Shown here piece by piece: positions 7,729-16,408 of a stretch of DNA of 20,132 nt. Each line of letters starts with the position of its first letter. The stretch's first letter is position 1. The DNA is from Actinomortierella ambigua (Eukaryota; Mortierellomycota; Mortierellomycetes; Mortierellales; Mortierellaceae). The translations under genes were made by a program, and so were the position numbers. The DNA lies in NCBI GenBank assembly GCA_016098155.1, contig JAAAJB010000621.1, forward strand, positions 1 to 20,132, read 5' to 3'. The notes beneath the pieces were generated by a model. It made no database searches. It was not told the DNA's origin and saw nothing but the letters and a program-made list of their open reading frames with translations.

Positions 7729-8981
7729 TCGACAACCATCCAGTCGCTTACGTATCGTGGTACTATATGAGGCTGCATTATGTGGATGCGGCACCGAGAG
7801 GGCTCCAAGAACTGTTGAGTAATCATTGAAATCCTCATCTATCCATCGAAGCGTCACCCCGTTGGTACGACTTGTGAGACGACACTGGTCCAGCCATCAA
7901 ATGATATCGATCCTTCAACGACTTTTCGCCTCAGTAGCGTATTCAGAATGGCTCGCAGTGACATGGCGAATTGTCCGAGGCTCGCTTTGATGCTGATACA
8001 CAGATACTGCATGGAATAGATTGGTTGGGAGCAATGACGTGTAACAGCCGACGGAATCCGGTGCTGTCGACTATTGCAAGTGGCAAAGAGTCGCCAATGA
8101 TCCACTCGAGAAGAGCCTTTGCTACGTCGCCCTTGGTGGCGGCAACCTTGGTGATCGATGATTGCGCGCGTTTGCGATTGCTCCCCGCCTAAAACAAGCG
8201 TTCAGATCCATCCATATTAGTTTTTTCTTCGTTGAGAGAACATTTAACCAATGATGATTAGTAAAAGAATAACCACCTTTGGGACAATCCTGTGCTTCGT
8301 GGCGTAGTGATGGAGCAAGATTCGAGTCGAGTTTTTTGTTGAATACTTTGTATCGCATCGAGTACACTGGAAGCGATATTTTCCTTCCCCACCAAAGGGC
8401 ACAGTCTTGAAGAATCCAAGGGGGCCACTTCGCCTCATACTAGATTCTACAAGATGGCAGTTTAAAAAAATGAGCGTTAGGAAAGAACAAACAACGACGT
8501 TTCCTCTTTGGAATCGACTGATACAAGCACTGAAAGTACCTGTAGGGGGGACTGGAATTTCTGAATTGGCGAGCGGCAATGAGAGATGTGGGATGCCATT
8601 CCTAGTTGGAGTTGCACCGTCGTCGATGCCATCGATCGGGTCACCCAGGAGCTCGGGTTCGGTATCGGTTTCTTCCATCTGGCTCATGTCAGAATACGTT
8701 TTATCGCTGGAATTTTCATCTTGCCGAACCATGCGGACACGGTCTACATCTCCGTACTCAGCTTTGGCAAGGATAGGCCTATCCCTGACCTCAATGGTTT
8801 GCTCGGGGGACTCTTCTCGGACCAATCGACGACGAACAGGGGCTATGTGAGCAGAGTGGATAGAGGCTTGAGGAGCAATCGAAGCGCCACGTATGGGGTT
8901 GGCAATACGAGATACATCGGGTCGGGTTCGCTGGTGTTTGGATGATGAAGGAGAGGAAGTGGGCATTCGTCTAGAGCGCAT
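7729..8981 (-). pseudogene. BED-finger hAT transposase, truncated and frameshifted
   Basis: Three phase-consistent exons, in minus order, are 8981-8540, 8446-8277 and 8188 onward. Exon 1 encodes a charged, disordered region of about 147 residues. Exon 2 carries a BED-type zinc finger (FQCTRCDTKYS, then LLHHYATKH, a C-x2-C and H-x4-H pattern). Exon 3 has the hAT core: KGDVAKALLEWIIGDSLPLA, IVDSTGFRRLLHVIAPNQ, then in a second frame FDGWTS, then in a third frame GVTLRWIDEDFNDYSTVLGA. Two frameshifts separate these pieces, and everything after RKRLDGC, including the catalytic C-terminus and hAT dimerisation region, is missing where it meets the ankyrin tail. No terminal inverted repeats or 8-bp target duplication were found. 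It cannot encode an active transposase. Confidence 0.8.
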
Positions 8982-9395
8982 TTTTCGTCACTGTGAAATG
9001 GGGTTGTTGTCGTTCGTTGTGGAGAGAGGATGGATTCTTATATGTACGCCTCAAGTTTCATATCCCGCCCGCCAAAATCTCGGCCTCCGAGGAGAAAAAG
9101 GGGAAGCTACCCCTTCACAGCTCTCGTATTGTATTCACTGGCCAAATACCATCATGTTTTGAAGACAGTATGTAGGTTACACTACATGATATGTAAGGAT
9201 GAGTCCATAGAGTCATAGACATCATTTCGTTAGCCAATCAGAAACAAGCCCCAATCCGTAAAATGCTTACAACCAACAACTCGGAAACGAAGGGATACAA
9301 ATCCGTGGATACAATATTTCGGATGACAGCACTCAGCAAGTATTCGGCCTGGCCTCCATCTACAGCCCTAGAAACGACCGAAGCGGCCTCTTGTA
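8982..9395. other. Spacer 5' of the transposase remnant
   Basis: There are only overlapping short plus-strand frames (to 9162-9218) with no recognisable motif. This would be the place for the transposon's 5' end, but I could not identify a terminal inverted repeat. Confidence 0.35.
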
Positions 9396-9790
9396 TTATG
9401 CGAAAACGACCAAAATAATAAAAACAAAAACGGCCATCGGAGTGTACAAAACGGTACTACCTGAATATTCCCTGGGGCCCCCTGTGAGAAACAAAAGACG
9501 TCACTGAACACTGGTATTAAAACCAGTACGCGAACTTGTTACTTGAGTACTAGTAGGTACGCAACCCACCGGTACTAATCACTACAAGTTCTTAGATCAT
9601 ACGAAAACGGCCAACATCCATATAAAAGCGGATTGTACAAAACGCACTATCTGGGGTTTTCAAGAGTCGGCTGGGGCAAGACAAGGAGACGTAGGGGGTA
9701 CGGCACGATAGATTTCTAAGCCCACTAGTACACCATAGTACGCTAGTACCAGTATGCGAACTTTGTACTGGTAGTACTGATACTAGCAAC
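9396..9790 (+). repeat. Pair of diverged repeats of about 200 bp, rich in GTAC palindromes
   Basis: Matching landmarks recur in the same order: CGAAAACG (9401, 9602), TGTACAAAACG (about 9443, 9634), CCTGGGG or CTGGGG shortly after, and CCAGTACGCGAACTTG (about 9523) against CCAGTATGCGAACTTTG (about 9749). Spacing is 190-226 bp, so indels separate the copies. Each unit contains hairpin-forming arms: ACTGGT/ACCAGT at 9510-9527, and TACCAGTA (9747-9754) facing TACTGGTA (9766-9773). GTAC occurs many times. No coding capacity. It may be a non-autonomous transposon or a satellite-like element. Confidence 0.6.
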
Positions 9791-9830
9791 TAGAAGAGAT
9801 GGTAAGCGGGAGAAACATTCAAATTCATTA

Positions 9831-10533
9831 TTAATGTCGCATCAGCACAAAAACAAAAGTTGAATGTATCAATACCATTTTTTCCCTAAGAAAAAAAAAC
9901 GACAGACACGAGCACGAAAACACACACACACCCGCATACTCAGTCTTCTTTCTCTTCCACTGCTTCTTGCGAGGATCGATGTGCTGCCTTCGACCACGCG
10001 AGATGGCTACCCACAAAGTCAAATGAATGGCCTGGGCATCCGAAATGACCCTTGGAGCAAAAAACAAAAAAAAAAAAAAAAAAACACACACACACCACCT
10101 GGGGTCTTGGTCGATATGGCTCCCCAATCAGTTTGTCTGTACTCTGAGATAACCACATTGGTGGCCTTCTTGGGCGAGATTACAAAGTCAGTGGTGAAGT
10201 GCGCCCCTTTCTCAAGGCTGCGCCGCATGTCGCCAGGATCGGTTGAGAAGAGATGGAGGTGGATTTGTCTACACTGGGCGGAAAAGAGGCCCTACTGCCT
10301 AGATAGAGTGGCACTCTTCGGAACCTCCACACGAAGGCGGGTCCAACATGCGAGCCCGCGCCTAAGTATGTGATACAGAGCAGTCTTGAAGTCGTGGCAG
10401 ACAGTTGTACTCGAGTTGTGTGCTTCAGATAATAAGATCCATCGCTATGCTGGTCGAGGTCAAGGGGAAAGCATGGGCATGAGGCACGACGAAACTGCTG
10501 TAATTGTTGCTGTTGCGGCTGTGAGAAAAGCAA
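9831..10533 (-). other. Coding-like minus-strand stretch, gene structure unresolved
   Basis: Two minus-strand segments read like protein: LEKGAHFTTDFVISPKKATN continuing to TDWGAISTKTPGG (about 10228-10090), and SDAQAIHLTLWVAISRGRRQ followed by HIDPRKKQWKRKKTEYA (about 10050-9930). A GT/T-rich stretch that could be an intron lies between them, but no splice choice keeps both in phase. A further upstream frame (to 10533) has a Gln-rich start. This could be a decayed gene or chance. No domain recognised. Confidence 0.25.
10066..10095 (+). repeat. A19 tract followed by CA repeat
   Basis: Nineteen consecutive A bases (10066-10084) run into five or six CA units. On the minus strand this is a GT repeat followed by a long T tract, like an intron polypyrimidine region. 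On the plus strand it resembles a retroposed poly(A) tail. Confidence 0.85.
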
Positions 10534-10935
10534 GTGATACTACAGTTTCCCACTTGCTTCAATGCTGTCTCTCATATTCCATGTAGGCAACACCCTCAAC
10601 ATAGGAGTCTCGAGCACTGGGGGGTATTATTAAAGCTGTTTTTACCTGTCGTTAGATGGCAACATGTTCCGCCATTTGGTGTCACTGTTCCTTTCTGAGC
10701 ATGTCGCGGTCATATAAGAGCTATTCGCTTGCGATCGTACCAGAACAAATTCCCATACTTGGTATTTTCCGCCCCATCCGTATTCACTCCAGGCGATGCA
10801 AGAATCAAACACACCCAAGCCTACAACCACATGCACATATCGAAATGCGCGATTGATATACAACGAGATTCACAAGGTAGAATTTCATTCGAAAAGCTCA
10901 TTCGTTTCTTCCTTCTTCCTCCTTCGATCCGCAAC
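10534..10935. other. Upstream region of the cysteine-rich protein gene
   Basis: No gene seen. A weak TATA-like CATATAAGAG lies at 10711-10720, and the last 60 bp before the start codon are pyrimidine-rich (TTTCTTCCTTCTTCCTCC), as in many fungal core promoters. Confidence 0.4.
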
Positions 10936-11502
10936 ATGCATTTTCTCAAGACTGCAATAATCGTGTTTGGAACTGGTAGATCACTTTTGCTTGCACTAGT
11001 TTACGTTTTTTTTCTTTGCCCCTTCCTTTTCTCCAAACAGACCTGGTTTCCACCATGACTGAGTAGGAGCCTCGCTGAAGGCGATAGAGAGAAAAGATCC
11101 CTTTTCTGTTTTGAGACCTCAATACGCTAACATCCATTTCCTTCTCTGCGCAAACAATACAATGAGGTACTCTGACAATAATACTTGTTCTTTTTTCTTG
11201 CCTTTCAACCTTTAGCCACCACATTTGTTTCGGCAGTGCCCCTCTCCATCGAGATTGACGTGCTCAGTAGTAAACCGATCGAAGATGGCGAGTGCCAGCC
11301 CAGTATCAGGAAGCTTTGTAAGACGGGCTATCGTTGTCATACCACGCCCGGCAGCCCACCGGGTTCAACAGGCGTCTGCTGGAGAAACGACATTTGCCAA
11401 CCCAGCATCGGACTCTTGTGTCTCGACGACAGATATGTGTGCGAGATAAAGCATGGTCAGCCAGGCTCCCGTGGCAAGTGCGTAAAGATCACGAGAGATT
11501 AA
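10936..11502 (+). CDS. Small secreted cysteine-rich protein, two tandem modules
   Basis: Two exons are proposed, 10936-10975 and 11216-11502 (240-bp intron, G then GTAGAT to CCTTTAG, phase 1), giving 108 residues. Splicing creates a clean signal peptide, MHFLKTAIIVFGTATTFVSA, followed by a mature chain. The mature part holds two copies of a four-cysteine module: CQPSIRKLC, then x5-C-x13-C, and CQPSIGLLC, then x6-C-x12-C, each closing with a Gly/Pro/Ser-rich loop (PGSPPGSTG, QPGSRG). Five residues separate the modules. All eight cysteines lie in the modules, consistent with disulfide-bonded secreted proteins. I do not recognise a named family; effectors, inhibitors and antimicrobial proteins all have such an architecture. 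Confidence 0.72.
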
Positions 11503-12081
11503 AATGACTCTTTCCGATCATAAACCCCTCTTTCTCTTTCTCTTTCTCCTCCTTCCTTCCTTTATCCATGCTCATCCTCTCCCCACCTCTCCGACTACCA
11601 GGCCTTCAAGAAATCGCTTGTACTCTGGTAGATTGGAACTCATTGACGTTGTATACCAACAAACAAACAAACAAATAAACAAACAATCAAACAAACAAAC
11701 AAAAAGAAACGACGCGGGGGCTCGCTATACATTGCCCGAGAGTCGGAAATGAGCAATTGAAGATGTTGGGGAACGTAGTTTCATTCTGATCGAGACAAGA
11801 TAGCAACTAGCCTATCAAACCAGAACGGCCGGCTGCGTGCAGGAAGTAGATCAAACGATGACGGCACCATGCGGGATTTTCCTGTTCTTTGCAGTCTCGA
11901 ATGCATTCGCCATAAAGGCTCGAATCGTTTTTGACGTCTAAATACATAAATATGAGCGAGAACAAGAACCATTCTTTTTTTTAGCGACACATTTCCTCGC
12001 ACCGAACCACTGAAGGTCCCACGGTTCGTTAGGATCTCACAAACCAACATAAAGACACGAGAAACAAAAAAAAAAAGCCCA
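11503..12081. other. 3' region between cysteine-rich gene and Pol I factor gene
   Basis: It begins with a pyrimidine-rich stretch (CTCTTTCTCTTTCTCCTCC, about 11528-11560) and an AAAC microsatellite. Minus-strand frames (11781-12050) have no recognisable motif. It serves as the shared 3' flank of two converging genes. Confidence 0.4.
11657..11705 (+). repeat. AAAC microsatellite
   Basis: About twelve AAAC units with single-base interruptions (AAAT, AATC), located 155 bp after the stop codon of the cysteine-rich protein gene. Confidence 0.9.
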
Positions 12082-15055
12082 TTACCTGCAATAGAGACAA
12101 CAAAAACAAAACAAGTTGCATATCCGCGTCAGTTCGACTTCTTCCCAATGGGAAAGGACCCCAAACTCGGCACGCCGTAACAGTATCTCCAAAATCGGTC
12201 GAAAGGGTTCGACCGGTGGTTGATGAAGGTTCAATTTCCGGATGATCTTCAGTGTCGCAATTTTGGTACTTGACTCCAACAGCTCTGGATCGAAGCCCTC
12301 ATCACCATCCTCGTCATCTTCAGCGTTTTCGCTGTCTGCATCATCGTCATCATCATCATCGTCATCATCGTATTGGTGGAAGCCAGTGTCGCGCCCTTTG
12401 GTGGGATGTAAAAGCTGAAGTATCCGGGTATCCTTGACCATTGGTCCACTCATCAGCGCAAGGTCAATGCTTTGAGGCTCAAACTGTGGGGGCTCGCGGC
12501 GTGGACTCACAACACCGCCTCCTCTCTTCTCCTTTCTCGTCTTGTCCATCCTCGCTTGGTCCTCTCCTCCTTCCTCTGCTGTTGCAGCTGCAGCTGCAGC
12601 AGCTCTCTCTGCGTCCACCTCTTCCTGAGTCGTGTCGGGAGCGTTCATCTTTCCGGGCCACGCAAAGTGCCGCCTCTGTGTTTCGCAGCCGTGTGCACCA
12701 TTCTCGCCCCAGAATGCATAAAAACGATCCTGGCCTTCAAACTTGCCCATCCGTTTGTCTCGCCCTAAGAAAGAAAGCTTGTCGAGGATATCCATCAGCA
12801 GAGGAGCAGAGGGGCCGTCCCACCCATGCTCATCGAGGAGCGCTTCAAACTCGGAAAGTTCGCGATCCTCGTCCTCATAGGTCATATTTTGGCGGTGACG
12901 GCGGCGACGGTTGCTGTTGCTGCCGTCATTGTTGCCTTGGTTCTCGTTGGTATGGCTGCTGTGGCTGTCACTGCCGTCGTCGTCGTCGCTGTCGTCGTAG
13001 TCGGTTGCCTCGATTGCTGCCACGAGTCTTGCCTCTTCTGGTGTCAGTTGTTGCCAATAATATTGAATGAGGGGTTTGACCACATCATCGGTACTAGCTG
13101 CTGGGTCTCTCCATAGAATCTCATGCAAAAGCGTGATGCGCTCTTCCTGGGAGCCCGTGATTGCCTCCAGCGATGCTAGGATACTAGGAGGACGAATGAA
13201 TGGCCATAATTAATAACATAGATCAAAGGAAGAAACACATGCGTTTGTATTAGTAACCTCTCCGGGTAGACACATTTCAAGAGTTTCCAACGCCACTGCG
13301 GACGATACTCACTGAAGCGCTTTCAGGCTCTCGTAGCGGCGAAGGTGTTTGCGAAGATATGTTTTTGTGCCAACAATGGCCTCCTGCAGTTCCGGGGTCA
13401 TGTCAATCGACTGGAAAAGTTCAGGGTTGCTGTAGTCGAGAAATCCTAGCCGGACATCGACTAATGCTAAGAGAAACTCATCGTTTTTAGGCTCCAGTTC
13501 CAGTGACTTCTCGAGGTGATTGATGGCATCTTGTTTCAGGCGATCAGGCGCAATGGATTGTGAGACTGGTGCCTGAAAGGGAGAACGGCCGTCAGGGTTG
13601 TCAGCGACGGCATTGTCATCATCTATTCCGTCCATGGTCCAGCCGCAAACTTCTCGTAGCGGTACTTCAATCAGTGACCTAAGAAGCTCATCGTTTTCCC
13701 GCGACGATGGCTCGCCTTCGTCCAGGCTTTCCAACCCCCAATCACCTTCACTGTCTGAAAGTCTGGCTGCGTGCTCTTCGTTCCATGCCATTGAACTTGG
13801 GATATCGAATGGGTCGCGCTCCTGTGGGTTGAGGTTGAAATCCTTGATTGAAGGCCCAAGCTGAAGACCTTCCTCCTTTTTACTGCACCGAGCGTATATC
13901 CGCCACGGAAGTCTACTTGATCCATTCTTTGCTTTCTCCAACAACAGCATCTTGACGATTCCTGCGTATCCTTGGATAAGTGGGTCTTTGTTATAGGGCG
14001 CCACCGTGACATGCCTATCAGAGCAATGGAGGAGTTTCAAGTAAGATTGGTGTCGATTGATTTTGTACGACGTAGAGTATGAGCTACTGCAAGGTCTATG
14101 AGACATAAACTTACGCCCTCAGAGAAAGCTCAGCTTGCTCCATTTCTCCGCATCTCATTTGATACAGGACCATTTCCAGAAGAATAGCTTGTTTCTACAT
14201 CGGAGGAAGAAAAAAAGGCGAACGCCATCGACCTGCGATGTTAAGAATGGCGTGCATCATTGTTTTTTTCAGTCACGTATCAGCAGATGTCACACAATCA
14301 AAATCCACGATGATCGATGATATACGATACATGGAATCTAGTCTTGGAAAACAGCCATGAGAGAAATCCAAAGACCTGCTCGTCATACATGTCCATCGAA
14401 TACAAGAACTCTAGGCCGATCTATAGTCAATCAAAAGTATAAATGTGTCAATGCTCTGCGTGGTGGGATGTCCGATTGTTCCCCGTTAACTGTTGGGTGA
14501 TAATTGGAAGGTTACCTTCCAAATAAACTCCTCGCTTGTGTCCTTCGAATCAAAGAGAAGTTCAAAGATGCTGGTGGCTGTCTGGAGCTCACGACGGACC
14601 AAAAGGCGACGCAAAAGCTGGCCGAGACCTTCCATGTGCAGCTTTCGGAAGGACTCTATATTTTCTGTGTTGCTGCGTGCCTGAAAGAAGACTGGTAGGA
14701 GGTGCCCACGAGTGGACTCTGCCTTGGACGCGTTGGCCATCTTTGACCGCGGTGGATCTTGTTGCACCTGCGATTCGTTGTCGAGTTCTTGATCCAGCTC
14801 ATCCTCCAGCTCATCCCCCAGCTCATCTTCCAGCTCACCCTCCATCTCCAATCCCAAATTGTGGTTCATATCCAGGCCATGATCGGACCCCCACTCCTGG
14901 TCATCCCGCAGGTCCGGCTCTCGCTCTGGGTCCGGTACTTGCTCCAGTGGTATTTGCTCTTGAGACTCTCCGTACGACAACCAGCCTCCCTGGGTCAGCG
15001 GCCACTCCGAATCGGCATCATTGGATTCCATGGAGTATTCATCCTGCATTGTCAT
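12082..15055 (-). CDS. Putative RNA polymerase I initiation factor, Rrn11/TAF1A-like
   Basis: Five exons are proposed, in minus order: 15055-14516, 14420-14376, 14194-14115, 14014-13313 and 13183-12082, about 822 residues. Joins keep phase and rebuild helical-repeat sequence (IGLEFLYSMDMYDEQ to KQAILLEMVLYQMRCGEM; AELSLRA to HVTVAPYNKDPLIQGYAGIV; ESLKAL to HILASLEAIT). The core (GLGQLLRRLLVRRELQTATS; the DPLIQGYAG turn; HLEKSLELEPKNDEFLLALV) resembles the TPR-like Rrn11/TAF1A subunit of the Pol I core/SL1 factor, which would act at rDNA promoters in the nucleolus. It is much longer than human TAF1A because of acidic disordered inserts: an ELEDELGDELEDELDQ repeat (about 14780-14850), a DDSDDDD stretch and ten Asp in a row (12340-12369). 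The exon 2 donor (GTCTTT) is weak. Family assignment is from memory of the pattern. Confidence 0.6.
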
Positions 15056-15268
15056 CGGTCGAGATTATGTTGAAGGGGTGATTGAAGTAAACTGGCGACA
15101 GTGCCAGAGTTGAGAGAGCTTCCCTTTTTTTTTTTGGCCACCAAAAAGAAAAAAAAAACGTGACTGTTGATCAGGGCGACGGTGCCCCAAACAACGGAGT
15201 GTTCTCCGAAGTAATGCTTTAATGCTGATTCCCTGCAAAGAGCCCCTTTTTTACGAGCACGCTTCATC
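15056..15268. promoter_or_regulatory. Bidirectional promoter of Pol I factor and bL28m genes
   Basis: 213 bp separate two divergent start codons. The centre holds a T11 tract (15125-15135) and a CAAAAAG A10 tract, which are typical nucleosome-excluding sequences. They are followed by ACGTGACTG (about 15158-15166), a 9-mer also present in the 33-bp element at 241-273. Confidence 0.65.
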
Positions 15269-16043
15269 ATGAACCCATCGGCAGTGGCACAAGCAACCTT
15301 CAAGCGCGCTCAGCGTGGTCTCTTTGGAGGTATGGATAGGCATCGGAATCCAGCCATGTCATTCTCGGAAACACCGCGCCTGATCGGGAACATTGATGGC
15401 CATTCAGGAGCAGGGAGAACAACAGTCTTCAGGGAGAGGCGTTTCATAGCCACCTTTCTCGAGCGAGCGACACGACTATGGGCAGCACACATCATGGAGC
15501 AGGAGTCAGCATGAGAGTGTTGGGACCATTATCCTCCTCTCCACCCTCTTCCTCCTCTGTTATTGAGTGCCATAGGAGAGTAAAGAACGGCCTACCCTCT
15601 CACCCCTCCCTCTCGTATTGAACACAAGGAAAAGGACCTGACAATTGACCACGAAGCACCCCTGTTACACACTCTTTCCTCTCTCTCGGTTCTGTGTAGG
15701 CAAGCACATCCAGTTCGGTAACAATGTCCCCTTCTCCAAGACAAAAACACGCCGCACCTGGCTGCCCAACGTCCAACCCAAGCGCCTGTTCTCCGAGACC
15801 TTGAACGACTGGATTAAGCTCAACATGACCACCTCCGTCATCCGCACTGTCGACAAGAAGGGTGGTCTGGACCGTTACCTGCTCGACACCAAGCCCGAGT
15901 TGCTCGGTCAAAAGGGTGTCGAGATCCGCCAGCGCATCCTCGACGTTCTCAAGCAGAAGCGCGCCAAAGCTGCCACCGCAAAGTTGGATATCAACTCGTC
16001 CACATTATCATCCGCCACGCCTGCCTCCGGTGCTCGCGTATAA
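15269..16043 (+). CDS. MRPL24: Mitochondrial large-subunit ribosomal protein bL28m
   Basis: Two exons, 15269-15329 and 15700-16043, separated by a 370-bp intron (GTATGG to TGTGTAG, phase 1), encode 134 residues. The join restores the family hallmark FKRAQRGLFGGKHIQFGNNV, followed by PFSKTKTRRTWLPNVQPKR. The body (SETLNDWIKLNMTTSVIRTV, DKKGGLDRYLL) matches bacterial-type L28 (Pfam L28 family) in length and order. The N-terminus is short, basic and Ser/Ala-rich, usable as a mitochondrial import signal. The C-terminus (LDVLKQKRAKAATAK and a Ser/Thr tail) is an extension beyond the bacterial core. It would be part of the 54S mitoribosome. It is divergent from the Pol I factor gene and convergent with RGP1. 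The yeast gene name is used; in animals it is MRPL28. Confidence 0.92.
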
Positions 16044-16408
16044 CCGCCCAACCTCCCCATCCAACTTGACTAGTTGTTTGTTGTCGATCCCTTTTTTTCG
16101 TTGACTTGTTTTTTTAATGCTATATCCTTTTATCCGATTTTTTGAAGGCCGCCATGAAAAAGCTTGCGGACGTTTCACACAAGGAGTGTGTCATCAATGG
16201 CGGAGGAAAATACGATGAGGTGGGGGGGGGAGGTTAGGGTTTTGGCGGTGTTGTTATGCTCACTGCAGGCACTTTTTTTTGTTTAATGTCTCTATGGTGA
16301 ATGCATGTGTGCCTTTTTTTTTCTTTCCTTCGTACCGTAGTGGTGATGATTTTGGGAGATTCTGTTGCTTCAGACGAGTCTGATATGGGACCAACGTCAT
16401 GAAGACTT
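16044..16408. other. Shared 3' region of convergent bL28m and RGP1 genes
   Basis: 365 bp between two stop codons. It contains T runs (16091-16097, 16313-16322), a G9-10 run near 16221 and no open frame of interest. It must hold polyadenylation signals for both genes; no perfect AATAAA was found on the plus strand. Confidence 0.45.

Noticed and set aside
10066..10095. SINE or processed pseudogene tail
   Set aside because: The A19 tract is not preceded by recognisable Pol III boxes or a spliced gene copy, and no target duplication was found.
9864..10373. Plus-strand ORF of 169 codons with Lys-rich tracts
   Set aside because: It reads through A19 and CA repeats and a pyrimidine-rich tract and has no conserved motif; low-complexity translation explains it.
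12441..13070. Plus-strand ORFs antisense to the Pol I factor gene
   Set aside because: They are Cys/Leu/Ser-rich shadows of the acidic and Ala/Glu-rich minus-strand codons.
15330..15514. Unspliced continuation of bL28m exon 1 (frame open to 15514)
   Set aside because: The family sequence LFGGKHIQFGNNV is restored only when the 15330-15699 intron is removed.
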